Assembly: GCA_003946805.1 (NCBI GenBank)
Contig: RPSH01000009.1
Location: 1 to 64,000 of the forward strand
DNA length: 64,000 bases
DNA from: Bacillus sp. 2B10
GTDB lineage: Bacteria > Pseudomonadota > Alphaproteobacteria > Sphingomonadales > Sphingomonadaceae
Reading direction: 5' to 3'
Below the pieces are notes generated by a model. The model was not told the origin of the DNA. It made no database searches and worked only from the letters and a program-made list of their open reading frames with translations. Shown here in pieces: positions 24,540 to 32,938 of this stretch (position 1 is the first letter of the stretch; every line of letters starts with the position of its first letter). The position numbers and the translations under genes were made by a program.

Positions 24540-27500
24540 TCAGCTCCCGCATTCTGCCCTGCCGCGTTCGAACTCGGCGTCGTCGAGTGCGATCTGCAAG
24601 GCAGATACCTCTTGGATAATCTCGTTCGGCACTTGGCTCACGGTAAACTCCTGGACTCCATCCGCGAAGCCGGCTTCGCCAGAGCGAATGCGGTCGAGCA
24701 AAGATAAAACGAGGGCCGTGCCTTCCGGATCAAGATCGTCGACCTTCGCCACCAGTAGGTCTCGCGTCGAGGCGAACTCATCCTCGAGCTTATCCCGTGT
24801 TTGCAGTTCGATAGGGGGGCGACCGGCGATGCCTAGATTGAGGCGGTCCATCGACTGTAAGGCCGATGCCATCGCCACTGCCATGTTCAGGATCGGCGAG
24901 ATTTCCGCGCGGAATGAGGGGAGCCCGAGTTGCTCGATCCAAATGTCAGCGTCGTCGGGGGAGGGTAGCAGCGTTTCGTAGCCGCTGACACTGCGCGCCG
25001 GCAACACCCGTCCGTCGACGCTCGGCATTAAGGTAAGCCTGATGCCGCTCGGGACGGCTTGACGGGCGGCTAGGGTTGCGACCGCATGACTCTCGATCTC
25101 CATCTGCGACATTAGTCGGATCACGATGAGCACCTTGCTGGGTGGCCATGGGAGTATGCCGTCGGGGTCCTCCACGACATGCACCAGAGCCTCCACGCCG
25201 TCGTCTTCAAGTTGGGACTGGATCGAGGCTGCCAGCTCGTTGCGCGCCCCCGTCATCCTCTTCTCGACCACTGAGGCGACAAGGCGGAGCGCGTTGTCGG
25301 GTTTTGCCTTGCCGAGGAGCGTGGCGAAGCTCACGCCCGGGTGCATAGTTCCTTCAGCAGCGTCGCCCGCGATGATTTTAACGCGAACGAGGACCTCTCG
25401 GATCTTGCCGAGACTGGCGGGTACGCCACCGATGAGTTCCCACGGTTCCTGAGCCTCGGCCTCATCGGCGCTTTTGATCAGGTCGGCAGTCCAGGCGATG
25501 AAGGCGCCGGCGCCATCCGGAAGCTGGTGGAAACGCCTACAGACGTCGGCGCTGCCCGCGAACAGCAGATTCTGCAGCTTCGTAACATTGGCGTTGAACT
25601 CGCCTGATCCTTCGCCGGTCGCGACCGAGGAGGCGATTGCAGGTGGAGTCAGCTCGCGCGCAGCCTTGTGAACGCTTTTCATGGCGATCAACTGTGCATC
25701 GGAGACGCTCTTGCCGCGTATAATGAGGTTAAGGATGCGATCCAACGCCGGTGCGAGACGGTTAAGAAGCAGGGCAGCCTGCGCGAGGTATCCACTGTAG
25801 CTTGGCGCGGCGACGCGGATCGCGATCGCGTCGCGCCAGCGGCGGTTCCATTCCGGCAGTGCTGTTGCCGGCAGGTTCGCGCGCGGTATCCGCTTCTCCG
25901 CGAGCGGCAAGCCACCGAACCCGACGACCTCTCCGTTCGGCGCCGTGGCGGCAGAAGCGGCGATGTCTGATCGTGGCGAGAGCGCTAGCGCCACCTCGCA
26001 AATTCGCACCACTTTGTCATGGGTGTCGTCCTCGCCGGGAATGCCGATCTCATTATAGTCGCAGCGGATCACCGAGCCATCGGAAGACTCTTCGAAACTC
26101 GGTTCCGTCGCCCACGAGATCTCGTGGGGCATCCGGTCGACAAGCTCTTGCTCGCCGACGGCATCAACCCATGCAATCGCCGCATTCCGGTCGAGGATAG
26201 CGAGTGTTCCAAGAAGGCTCACGACGCCGTTGATCGGCGCCGCGAGCAGATCGACGGGCCTCGTCGCCAGTGCGGAGCGGACGGTCGGGTGCAGCGGCAT
26301 GCCGTTCAGTGACGACAGAAACTGGTCAAGCGCCGCCGGGTCCGAGGCGTCCGAAATCATAGTGGTGAGCAAGGAGGTCGGCAGAGCTTCAATGAGCGCA
26401 TTTCTAGGATCGCCAGTGGCGTCCGCACGCCTCTCAGCGAGTTCGGCAGCTGCGGCCATCGCTGTCCCGAGCGTCTCGTTGAGGGCCGGGATCGTGGTCC
26501 CGGCTAACCCGAACATCGCAGCGGTGCCGACCTGCGTCGGTGGGAGAGCTTGCACGTTCTCCGTCGCCAGCCAAGCATCGACCGCGTTCGCGATCCACGC
26601 CGTCCCAAGACCACGAAGTGTTGCCGAAAGCGTCTCTAGTCTCGGTTCCCTCTGGATCCTGGCGCTAAGCGCCGCGATGGCGTCATCCTGACTAATACCG
26701 CGGTTGCGCATACCGTCGGCGGTCAGAGGCTCGAGATCGCTCGATGAGACTATGCCGACCGCCCGGGCGAACGTGATCGCGATCGTTGGCGGCGGGACCG
26801 CGTGCGTCAGGCGCACCAGTTCTGCGGATCGCAGCTGGTGGAGACCGGCTAGCCCGCCGTCTGCATCCACGCGGACGAGATGCTCGTCGACCAGACGGCG
26901 CAGGCTGCGCCCGACATCCTCCTCGGGCAGCGAAAGGACAGTAGGAAGTCGATCGGCGTTGGCGCTGGCGCCGGCCGCTCCGGTCAACGCCACGACCCGC
27001 AGGATGGACAGCTCGGGCAGTCTTGCCGGGTCGCTCTGCCTGGTGTCCACCTGTCCGGCGAGCGTCTCTTCGAACCTCCGCCCGGCCGTCAGCATGTGGA
27101 CATATTCAAGCACCAAGCCCCGGCTTCGATTCCATGGCTCTTGCCAGCCGGCCCACTCGGTCCTGCCAGTGCGCTTGAGCTCCTCGAAGATCCGGCGGCC
27201 AAGGTCTTTGTCTGCCTCAGCGCGCACCTCCGCAGCACGCGAACGGCCTTGGAGGAGGAAGAGATCCTCTTCGCGGATCGAGCCAAGGAGAACGACGCCC
27301 GGCACCGCCGCGAACTCGAGCGTCAGCGCGTCCCAACCCTCCGCGCCCCGCCGCCCGATGTCGTCGACTACGAAGCCGACGGGGCTGTCGGGGTTCGCCA
27401 GAAGGGTGCGGACGAGTTGCCGGAGGGCAGGCAGGTCGTTCTGATCGATGCGAAGCAGACTGTACCATCGGATCGTGTGGCGCAGAGAATAGGCAGTCTC

Positions 27501-28376
27501 CCACATGATCGCAGACTTGCCGGCGCCCGATGGACCGGCGACGAGCGCGGCGCCGCGGCTCTCAAGGCCGCGGGCCAGTGCCTCGCGAGCCTGTAGCCGC
27601 GGAATGACTAACCCAGCAGCAACATGACCGGGCTGGACGTCGACACCAAGGTAAAATTCGGGGTCGTCGAGCGGCGTTAGGAAGTCGGCCGGTTCGCACG
27701 CTCCGTTACGAAGTGCTGTCTGAATCGCCTCGACGTCGGTAGCCGCCAGCGTGTGGCTGACGATGCGGTCGGTATCACTCGTTGAGAGGCCGCGATAGGT
27801 GTCGGGCTTGAGGCGCCCGTTGTCGTCCGCGAACGTCCCGACCTCATGCAGGAGCTGAGCGACGCTGAGTGCAGCGGCGATCGGCGCGCAGCCGGTGCGG
27901 TCCATGATTGTTGCGATCGAGCGGGCGTTCGGAGACGACACCCGCAGGATGTCAGTCTTGGCCATCAACGCCTTACCCCGCGCATTGCCGGGCAGTTGAG
28001 AGGCCAGCTTCGCGCTCGGCATGATGTCGCCATCCGGCGAAGTTTCGTGGTCAATAATCCCTTGTTCAAGGATCAGCGTGAGCCGAGCCGCGTGCGGCGT
28101 GAACTTGTCGTGCCGGTCCCAGAGCTCGGTGATGTAGTTCTTGGCGCTCGCCAGCGGCAACTCACCAAGGTCCTCGCGCCGGCTCTTAACCTGAACGAGC
28201 GCGCTACCGGTGGCAGACCTGCGTTCGATGTCATCATTGCCTTCGGGGATGATGGTTGCGACCGGATCGAGGTTGGCCCAAACTCGGAGAGCCAACATGA
28301 CAGCCACTGCGTCCTGATAGCGGAAACCGCGACCCGCGTGGGATCCATGGCGGTCGTGGGTGGCCTTCCTAGTCAT
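24540..28376 (-). CDS. Nuclease-STAND defence protein (about 1,278 residues)
   Basis: The N-terminal 110 residues look like a DUF4297/Cap4-type PD-(D/E)XK nuclease: HAGRGFRYQDAVAVMLAL, then EGNDDIERR and LVQVKSRRED, giving D...QxK. A STAND-type NTPase follows: Walker A VAGPSGAGKSAIMW (about 279-292), Walker B PVGFVVDDIG (about 332-341), then VVLLGSIREEDL. The remaining 850 residues are helical and repeat-like, with no named family, and should be the sensor part. This layout (nuclease, STAND, long sensor) is that of Avs-type bacterial NLRs, which recognise phage proteins and then cut DNA. ATG 28376 is preferred; TTG 28382 is also open. It faces the SIR2 cassette. Confidence 0.8.
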   Translation of the reverse strand: MTRKATHDRHGSHAGRGFRYQDAVAVMLALRVWANLDPVATIIPEGNDDIERRSATGSALVQVKSRREDLGELPLASAKNYITELWDRHDKFTPHAARLTLILEQGIIDHETSPDGDIMPSAKLASQLPGNARGKALMAKTDILRVSSPNARSIATIMDRTGCAPIAAALSVAQLLHEVGTFADDNGRLKPDTYRGLSTSDTDRIVSHTLAATDVEAIQTALRNGACEPADFLTPLDDPEFYLGVDVQPGHVAAGLVIPRLQAREALARGLESRGAALVAGPSGAGKSAIMWETAYSLRHTIRWYSLLRIDQNDLPALRQLVRTLLANPDSPVGFVVDDIGRRGAEGWDALTLEFAAVPGVVLLGSIREEDLFLLQGRSRAAEVRAEADKDLGRRIFEELKRTGRTEWAGWQEPWNRSRGLVLEYVHMLTAGRRFEETLAGQVDTRQSDPARLPELSILRVVALTGAAGASANADRLPTVLSLPEEDVGRSLRRLVDEHLVRVDADGGLAGLHQLRSAELVRLTHAVPPPTIAITFARAVGIVSSSDLEPLTADGMRNRGISQDDAIAALSARIQREPRLETLSATLRGLGTAWIANAVDAWLATENVQALPPTQVGTAAMFGLAGTTIPALNETLGTAMAAAAELAERRADATGDPRNALIEALPTSLLTTMISDASDPAALDQFLSSLNGMPLHPTVRSALATRPVDLLAAPINGVVSLLGTLAILDRNAAIAWVDAVGEQELVDRMPHEISWATEPSFEESSDGSVIRCDYNEIGIPGEDDTHDKVVRICEVALALSPRSDIAASAATAPNGEVVGFGGLPLAEKRIPRANLPATALPEWNRRWRDAIAIRVAAPSYSGYLAQAALLLNRLAPALDRILNLIIRGKSVSDAQLIAMKSVHKAARELTPPAIASSVATGEGSGEFNANVTKLQNLLFAGSADVCRRFHQLPDGAGAFIAWTADLIKSADEAEAQEPWELIGGVPASLGKIREVLVRVKIIAGDAAEGTMHPGVSFATLLGKAKPDNALRLVASVVEKRMTGARNELAASIQSQLEDDGVEALVHVVEDPDGILPWPPSKVLIVIRLMSQMEIESHAVATLAARQAVPSGIRLTLMPSVDGRVLPARSVSGYETLLPSPDDADIWIEQLGLPSFRAEISPILNMAVAMASALQSMDRLNLGIAGRPPIELQTRDKLEDEFASTRDLLVAKVDDLDPEGTALVLSLLDRIRSGEAGFADGVQEFTVSQVPNEIIQEVSALQIALDDAEFERGRAECGS

Positions 28377-28666
28377 CGTCAATTCGATACCCGTTTGAAC
28401 GCCAGCTTTCGAGTCCGGCTCGCTATTCCCCGCTGACTACTTAGCCAAACGAGAGCGGCCCTCTAGACCCTATGAGCGGAATGAGCACGAAGAGCCAATT
28501 GGCGCGATGACAAGTCAGGTTCGACCTCAGCAGCCCCGCGAGCGTCCGGTTCATTTAAAACCCGACATTCACGATCATGCTTGCGAACGACGGCATCGTC
28601 CCAGAGCTGGTCATGCTCCAGACGTGGTTACGGCAAAACAAGTTCGCATGCCTTGGCAGGCAGATA
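28377..28666. other. Leader region of the nuclease-STAND gene
   Basis: About 290 bases without a supportable gene, between the large minus-strand gene and the right edge repeat. It should contain that gene's promoter. No repeat or hairpin stands out. Confidence 0.4.
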
Positions 28667-28678
28667 GTTTGAGGTGTC
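28667..28678 (-). repeat. Right 12-bp inverted repeat of the island
   Basis: GTTTGAGGTGTC, the exact complement of 19158-19169. Homology to the PAPS-reductase-like gene begins within about 15 bases to the right. Confidence 0.5.
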
Positions 28679-28679
28679 T

Positions 28680-29022
28680 CGTAAGCGGCATGATTTTTCT
28701 GGACGGGCATGCAGCCCGGCGAAGTTCTTGGACTACCGCGCAAGGAACTGCGCCTGATCATATTGATGGAGGCGCGGGCGGCGCCGCGTCTGCGCAACGT
28801 CGAGGGTCTCTGGCACCGGTCCACGCGTAACCGGCCGGATCGACGACCGCTTTCATTCGGCAGAAAGCCTTGCTCGATGGCACCGAGATCGATGCCATCA
28901 TCGTCGAAGCGCCCGCCGACCTCCTCACATATCAGAAGGCAGCCGCCGCGGTTCCGCTCAATCGGCGCCCGACGATGGGATCGTGGCTCGACCGCTTCAA
29001 CGCCGCCCGAACCACGGTTTGA
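28680..29022 (+). pseudogene. 3' remnant of a second PAPS-reductase-like gene
   Basis: FFWTGMQPGEVLGLPRKELR, then LMEARAAPRLRNVEGLW, matches residues 193-230 of the gene at 18261. After about 28835 a one-base deletion moves the match to another frame (AFIRQKALLDGTEIDAII...), which ends at TGA 29020-29022. The 5' two thirds are missing. DNA identity to the first copy is roughly three quarters over the segment I compared, so the two are homologues and not a fresh duplication. Confidence 0.7.
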
Positions 29023-29202
29023 AGGTGCCAGGAATGCGCGTCGTTCCGTACCCGCGTCCGGCGATCGCTTCAAAATGGAAGCAATAAACACCATGACATC
29101 CCTTTCCTTCGATCCTGTCCGGCCGTTTCGTGGTCTGTATGGTTCAGACTTCCGCCTCCACTATTCGCAACACGTCGTCCGCTCCGACCTGCGGGGGGAG
29201 CG

Positions 29203-29709
29203 ATGCGGCTCGTTGACGGCGTTGCCCGGTGGCGCCTGCGCTATCCCAGGCCGCTTCCGACCGTGCCCGACCTGCTGGTCATCGATGTGCCGCCGATCTT
29301 CGCCGGACGACGACTGCCCTTGCGGCGCTATTATCCGATCATCATCGAGACCGATGACGAGTGGCGTGAGTGGGAGGCGTTCATTGCCGGGGAACGTGAC
29401 CGGCCCGTAGCGCCCGACCTGCTCGATCGCCGGCCTTCACGACTGATTTGCGACGACATCGGCTTCATCCATTACGATCCCCCTGTGCCGGGATGGCCGT
29501 GGATCCTGCTGTGCCGCTGGCCACCCGACCATGTCGCGTTGTGCGCCACGGCCGCGGAAGACTTCGCCCGTGCCGCCTACACGATCGAGATCTTCGCCGA
29601 TGCCGGATCGCGTGCCGATGCAACCGCCGGACTGATCTCCGCCCTGGGATCGCAGCAAACCGTGGACGTCGTCCACATCCCGCCTTCGTCCGATCGCGGT
29701 CGTAGTTGA
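29203..29709 (+). CDS. Unknown 168-residue protein
   Basis: It begins MRLVDGVARWRLRYPRPLPT after GGGGGAG. Segments RYYPIIIETDDEWREWEAF and PGWPWILLCRWP are conserved-looking, with many aromatic residues. No domain is recognised. The 180 bases upstream hold an open frame (MTSLSFDPVRPFRG) that I do not call. It belongs to the gene series interrupted by the defence island. Confidence 0.5.
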   Translation: MRLVDGVARWRLRYPRPLPTVPDLLVIDVPPIFAGRRLPLRRYYPIIIETDDEWREWEAFIAGERDRPVAPDLLDRRPSRLICDDIGFIHYDPPVPGWPWILLCRWPPDHVALCATAAEDFARAAYTIEIFADAGSRADATAGLISALGSQQTVDVVHIPPSSDRGRS

Positions 29710-29784
29710 CGGGCAGCGAGGCATCCACAAGTATGACGGGTCACGCTTTCCATCGGCGAGCGGGCGACTGGAAGACGGCGCGGT

Positions 29785-30063
29785 CTATCCGTCGGCAAGA
29801 CTTCCCGAGACACGAAGCTGTCGCACGATTTCGTTGAAGGCAGCCGTGCATCCCTGTGCCCGCCCGATGTCGTGTCCGGCCGCGGCGGACGCCCAGAAAC
29901 TGTCGAGCGGCCATCGCTCGGGGCAATGCTCGACCAGGCACCGCTGGGCAAGGCGAACCTCGATCGTATCGACGCGCCGATCGCCGGATCGCGCCATGGC
30001 GGCGCACAGGATCCGGAGCGACAGGTCGATCACGATACGCTGGTGACGGGAGATCGATCTCAA
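29785..30063 (-). CDS. Small conserved protein with C-terminal [10 protein letters not shown] pattern
   Basis: The frame from TTG 30063 codes for 92 residues. The core [21 protein letters not shown], then [17 protein letters not shown], looks conserved. GTG 30033 is another start. The TTG overlaps the stop of the small gene on the same strand at 30060-30062. Function is unknown. Confidence 0.5.
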   Translation of the reverse strand: MRSISRHQRIVIDLSLRILCAAMARSGDRRVDTIEVRLAQRCLVEHCPERWPLDSFWASAAAGHDIGRAQGCTAAFNEIVRQLRVSGSLADG

Positions 30064-30230
30064 TGGAAATCGCGGGACTTCACCTTCCGGATCAGCGCCT
30101 CCTTGGCGAGCAGCAACACTCCGGCGTAGAAATTTCGGACAGCCGAGACGTCGCGATCGGCATCCTGCTGGCGGTAATCCTCGACCCCCATCCGAAGGGA
30201 AGAGACGGCATTCTCGAACAGCGACGGCAC
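30060..30230 (-). CDS. Truncated HEPN/DUF4145-like small protein
   Basis: A 56-residue frame too short for usual ORF cut-offs: GTG CCG TCG CTG... coding [20 protein letters not shown] and then [25 protein letters not shown] lies seven bases before the GTG. The segment matches the start of a HEPN-like family near 200 residues long, as I recall it. Here it ends after SRDFH, so it is probably a truncated copy that still has a ribosome site. Its stop overlaps the TTG start of the next gene. Confidence 0.45.
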   Translation of the reverse strand: MPSLFENAVSSLRMGVEDYRQQDADRDVSAVRNFYAGVLLLAKEALIRKVKSRDFH

Positions 30231-30512
30231 GGGCGATCCCTCGATGGCACCCGGAGATGTGGACCGGGGTCGCCTACGGCAAGCGGACCATGGCAGGCTC
30301 GCAGGCGCCTTGGTGCAGCGCGAACGTGTGGGGCTGGTGCTGGGTCCACGCTGTCGGAAGCGTCGGGATCGGGGTCGGTGCGCGGTGAGGGTGCGGCGCG
30401 AACATGCGCGGCAGCGCGCGAGGAGAGTACGGGATCAGAGGAGAGGAGGATCTGAGATTTGTGTCGCCGGGGATGAGCTCGAGAGCGACGCAAATGTCGA
30501 AAGGTTGAGACG
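30231..30512. other. Intergenic region before the DUF736 gene
   Basis: About 280 bases between divergent genes; it should hold both promoters. It is G/C-rich with open frames in several phases, none with a ribosome site. The last 40 bases are purine-rich and lead to the ribosome site of the DUF736 gene. Confidence 0.4.
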
Positions 30513-31019
30513 ATGAACATCGGTGAACTTCGCAAGGTCAACGGACGTCTGATGGGTTCGATCGCGACGCGCACGATCGATCTGCCGAAGATCGGGCTGC
30601 GCCCGGTGCAGAGCGACAACCCGCGTGCGCCCAGGTTCGAGGTGGTGGCGCTGAACGTGGCGCGGCGCTGGGTGCAGATCGGCGCGGTCTGGGAAGCGGC
30701 GATGAAGCGGTCGGGTGAGGTCTTCCTCGCCGGCACGATCGACGATCCCAGCCTGCCCGAGCCGCTGCCGGTCGCGCTGTTCCCCGCGGCCGACTTCGAC
30801 GGCTACATGATCGCGTGGCGCCGGGACACGATGCGCTCGGACTTCGGCGGCGGCTTCGGTGCCAGCAACTACGACACCGAGGGGCAGGGCGACCGTAGCC
30901 GGGGCGGCGATCGCGGCGGCCGGCAGGACGGCGGCTTCGGCGACAGCACCGCGGGCGACCGTGGCCAGCTGGTTGGCGCGGACGGCGGTGATGGGCTCGA
31001 CGGTGACATGCCGTTCTGA
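30513..31019 (+). CDS. DUF736-family protein with SSB-like tail
   Basis: A 168-residue protein. Residues 1-115 have the DUF736 layout: MNIGELRKVNGRLMGSIATR, KIGLRPVQSDNPRAPRFEV, then a strand pattern to GYMIAW. DUF736 proteins are common on alphaproteobacterial plasmids and integrative elements. The rest is a Gly/Asp/Arg-rich linker ending DGLDGDMPF, which resembles the acidic DDDIPF end of single-stranded DNA-binding protein, the site that recruits repair and replication proteins. The SSB-like role is inference. AAAGG precedes the start. Confidence 0.8.
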   Translation: MNIGELRKVNGRLMGSIATRTIDLPKIGLRPVQSDNPRAPRFEVVALNVARRWVQIGAVWEAAMKRSGEVFLAGTIDDPSLPEPLPVALFPAADFDGYMIAWRRDTMRSDFGGGFGASNYDTEGQGDRSRGGDRGGRQDGGFGDSTAGDRGQLVGADGGDGLDGDMPF

Positions 31020-31104
31020 CGCGGCTGCATTGAACGCCTGACCGGCGCCGGGGGAGCATCGCTTCTCCGGCCCTTTCCTTTCCCGCTTATCGAAAGCCAG
31101 CATC

Positions 31105-31320
31105 GTGCCCCATATCATCGTCGCCAGCACCGCCTGCGGCATCGCCGAACCCTGCCGTCCATCGAGCACGAATCCGGCCGCGAGCGGTGGACCCGTCATC
31201 GAGACCGGGACCGTCATCGCGCGGATCTTCGACCTGCTCGAAGGATCCGGGCTCGAAGCCTTTGCGGCGCAGGTCGCGTGGCAGCTGGTCAACGGCGCTT
31301 GCCGCCAGCCGCAGCACTGA
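31105..31320 (+). CDS. Short relative of the neighbouring DUF2493-type proteins
   Basis: A 71-residue protein (GTG start). VIETGTVIARIFDLLEGSGL, then FAAQVAWQLVNGAC, matches the helical segment GALVATIFDLFAETRL...AAEVAWGIVNS of the next gene and VVQTIFDVMRDTRL...RLAWGVVHAF in the gene at 33613. It therefore carries only the N-terminal helical part without the SLOG domain. It may be a truncated copy or a true small partner. Confidence 0.5.
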   Translation: MPHIIVASTACGIAEPCRPSSTNPAASGGPVIETGTVIARIFDLLEGSGLEAFAAQVAWQLVNGACRQPQH

Positions 31321-31329
31321 CGCTTCACC

Positions 31330-31363
31330 GGGGTCGGGTGCATCGCGCCGCCGGCCCCTTTTT
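31330..31363 (+). terminator. Probable rho-independent terminator
   Basis: GGGGTCGG at 31330-31337 pairs with CCGGCCCC at 31351-31358 with one wobble, followed by TTTTT. It lies ten bases after the stop of the short gene and ends before the ribosome site of the next one. Confidence 0.5.
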
Positions 31364-31387
31364 CATCCGATCCACGGAGCAACACCC

Positions 31388-32401
31388 ATGTCCGATACAC
31401 CGTCTTCGCGCAGCGTCCGCAACCTCGCTGACCTGCCGACGCTCTACGCGCAGTTGACCGAAACTCCCGATTTCCAGCGCGCGCTCGGCGATCCGATCCC
31501 CCTGTCGATCATAGAACCCGGCGACGCGCCCGGCGAGCACCACATGCCCGAGCCGCTGGCGGTGCAGGCCGAATGCGGCGCGCTCGTCGCCACGATCTTC
31601 GACCTGTTCGCCGAGACACGGCTCGCGCCGCTGGCGGCGGAGGTCGCGTGGGGGATCGTCAACAGCTTCCACTTCACCGCCCAGAAACTGGAGCGCCGCG
31701 AGGACGCGCTGGCCGACGAACTCGCCGATCTGGCGCGCCGCCCCGATCTCAGCGAGGTCTACAACAACGAGCTGGAGGAGAAGCAACTGCTCTGCCAGTC
31801 GGTCGCCGAGCATCGTGCGGCGATGGAGGTGTGCCGCGACTACGCCGCCGAGATGTACCGCGTGCAGTCGGGCTGGCCGTGGTCGCCGGCGCGGGGAAGC
31901 CGGGCGTCGAGGGCGTCGACCGCGACGCAGACCGCAGTCAAGGATTACCTGCGCCTGCGCGAGATGGAGGAACGGGAACGCTATCTGCCGCGTGGACCTT
32001 TGGTGGTCGCCTCGGGGCATGCCGAGTGGCACGACTGGCAACCGATCTGGGACCGGCTCGATGCGATCCGCGAGCGGATCACGACCATGACCGTCGTCAC
32101 CACTGCCCAGCGCAAGGGGTTCGATGCGATCGTCGCGGCGTGGTGTGCGAGCCGCAACGTCCACCTGATCGCCTTCGGCCTGATCGGCGGTGGCCGGCGT
32201 GCCCCTTTCCTGCGCAACCGCAAGCTCGCCGAGCTGAAGCCGGTCGAGGCGGTGCTGGGCGAGGGGTCGGGCATCCAGGCCAACCTCTACCAGACGCTGC
32301 GGCAGGCGGGCGTCCCGATCCACGCCTTCCGCAAGGCCGACCAGACGCCGGCGGCGAAGGTCGGCCGCCCCGGCGGCGCAAGGCTGCTGCGGGCTGCCTG
32401 A
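31388..32401 (+). CDS. DUF2493 (SLOG-fold) protein
   Basis: A 337-residue protein. Residues 60-150 are the helical segment shared with its paralogues. Residues about 195-310 form the DUF2493 domain of the SLOG superfamily: GPLVVASGHAEWHDWQPIWD, RITTMTVVTTAQRKGFDAI, then VHLIAFGLIGGG. SLOG domains bind nucleotide or nucleotide-derived ligands. The role on plasmids is unknown. The start ATG 31388 is chosen because the upstream frame runs through the short gene and its terminator. Confidence 0.8.
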   Translation: MSDTPSSRSVRNLADLPTLYAQLTETPDFQRALGDPIPLSIIEPGDAPGEHHMPEPLAVQAECGALVATIFDLFAETRLAPLAAEVAWGIVNSFHFTAQKLERREDALADELADLARRPDLSEVYNNELEEKQLLCQSVAEHRAAMEVCRDYAAEMYRVQSGWPWSPARGSRASRASTATQTAVKDYLRLREMEERERYLPRGPLVVASGHAEWHDWQPIWDRLDAIRERITTMTVVTTAQRKGFDAIVAAWCASRNVHLIAFGLIGGGRRAPFLRNRKLAELKPVEAVLGEGSGIQANLYQTLRQAGVPIHAFRKADQTPAAKVGRPGGARLLRAA

Positions 32402-32463
32402 TTCTTGTCCATCAATTCGGGGATGACGCTGCGCGCGCCATCCCCATTCGGGAGATACACGTC

Positions 32464-32661
32464 ATGCGCGTCTACGGCAGTTGCATCGAACCCGGCGGCA
32501 TGGAACTCGAGGACGAATGGTGGACGGCACCGTGTCCCGATTGCGGGAAGCCGGCGCGGCACGGGCGCGTCCAGCAACTGGAGGGTGGCTGCATCAACGC
32601 CTATTGCCCCGTTTCCTCCAAGGCATGTGGCCACCGCGAGGGCTTCTGGTACCATCCATGA
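32464..32661 (+). CDS. Small zinc-ribbon-like protein
   Basis: A 65-residue protein: APCPDCGKPARHG, then GGCINAYCPVSSKACGHREGF. Two CxxC-type pairs and a His are consistent with one zinc site. A short open stretch with a 7-bp hairpin (GGGGATG...CATCCCC) lies between it and the DUF2493 gene. Function is unknown. Confidence 0.55.
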   Translation: MRVYGSCIEPGGMELEDEWWTAPCPDCGKPARHGRVQQLEGGCINAYCPVSSKACGHREGFWYHP

Positions 32662-32735
32662 ACCGGCCGCGAAGGTCGACCGCCGCCCGGGGCAGGCGTT
32701 GGGGAAAACTCCTCTCCCGATCTGTCCGATGATCC

Positions 32736-32918
32736 CACGGGACCGCGCCGGCCTCAAGGACGGCGGGGCCCCACCATTTTTGTCGGCGGCGCGACCGGCG
32801 TTCCTTCGCTCGAAGGACGGTGGCCGCCGAAAAAATCGTGACCCCCACCGCCGCTGACACGGTCGCTTCGCGATCCTTGACCCCGTCGCTCGAAGCCCGC
32901 GGCGAGGGGAAACCTCTT
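32736..32918 (+). repeat. Copy 1 of a structured leader repeat (about 185 bp)
   Basis: Nearly the same sequence recurs at 33408-33594. Shared landmarks are CACGGGACCGC, CCTCAAGGACGGCGGGGCC, the T-rich CACCATTTTT, the A-rich CCGCCGAAAAAATCGTGACC and ACCTCTT at the end. The T-rich arm with CGGCGG pairs with the A-rich arm, giving a long hairpin. It ends about 20 bases before the ribosome site of the DUF4326 gene. Confidence 0.75.
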
Positions 32919-32938
32919 CGATTTTGATGGAGGTGACG

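Larger units (their letters stand above)
19158..28678. mobile_element. Defence island with inverted-repeat edges
   Basis: Perfect 12-bp inverted repeats (GACACCTCAAAC at 19158-19169 and its complement at 28667-28678) mark both edges. Just outside lie two diverged copies of the 3' part of the PAPS-reductase-like gene. The content is two convergent defence-type gene sets and nothing else. The base composition is more A/T-rich than the flanks. No transposase or integrase is inside, so the element would have moved by a helper or by homologous exchange. The mobile nature is inferred. Confidence 0.45.

Noticed and set aside
18830..29022. The two PAPS-reductase 3' ends as a large target-site duplication
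   Set aside because: They differ at roughly a quarter of positions and carry different lesions, which a duplication made on insertion would not.
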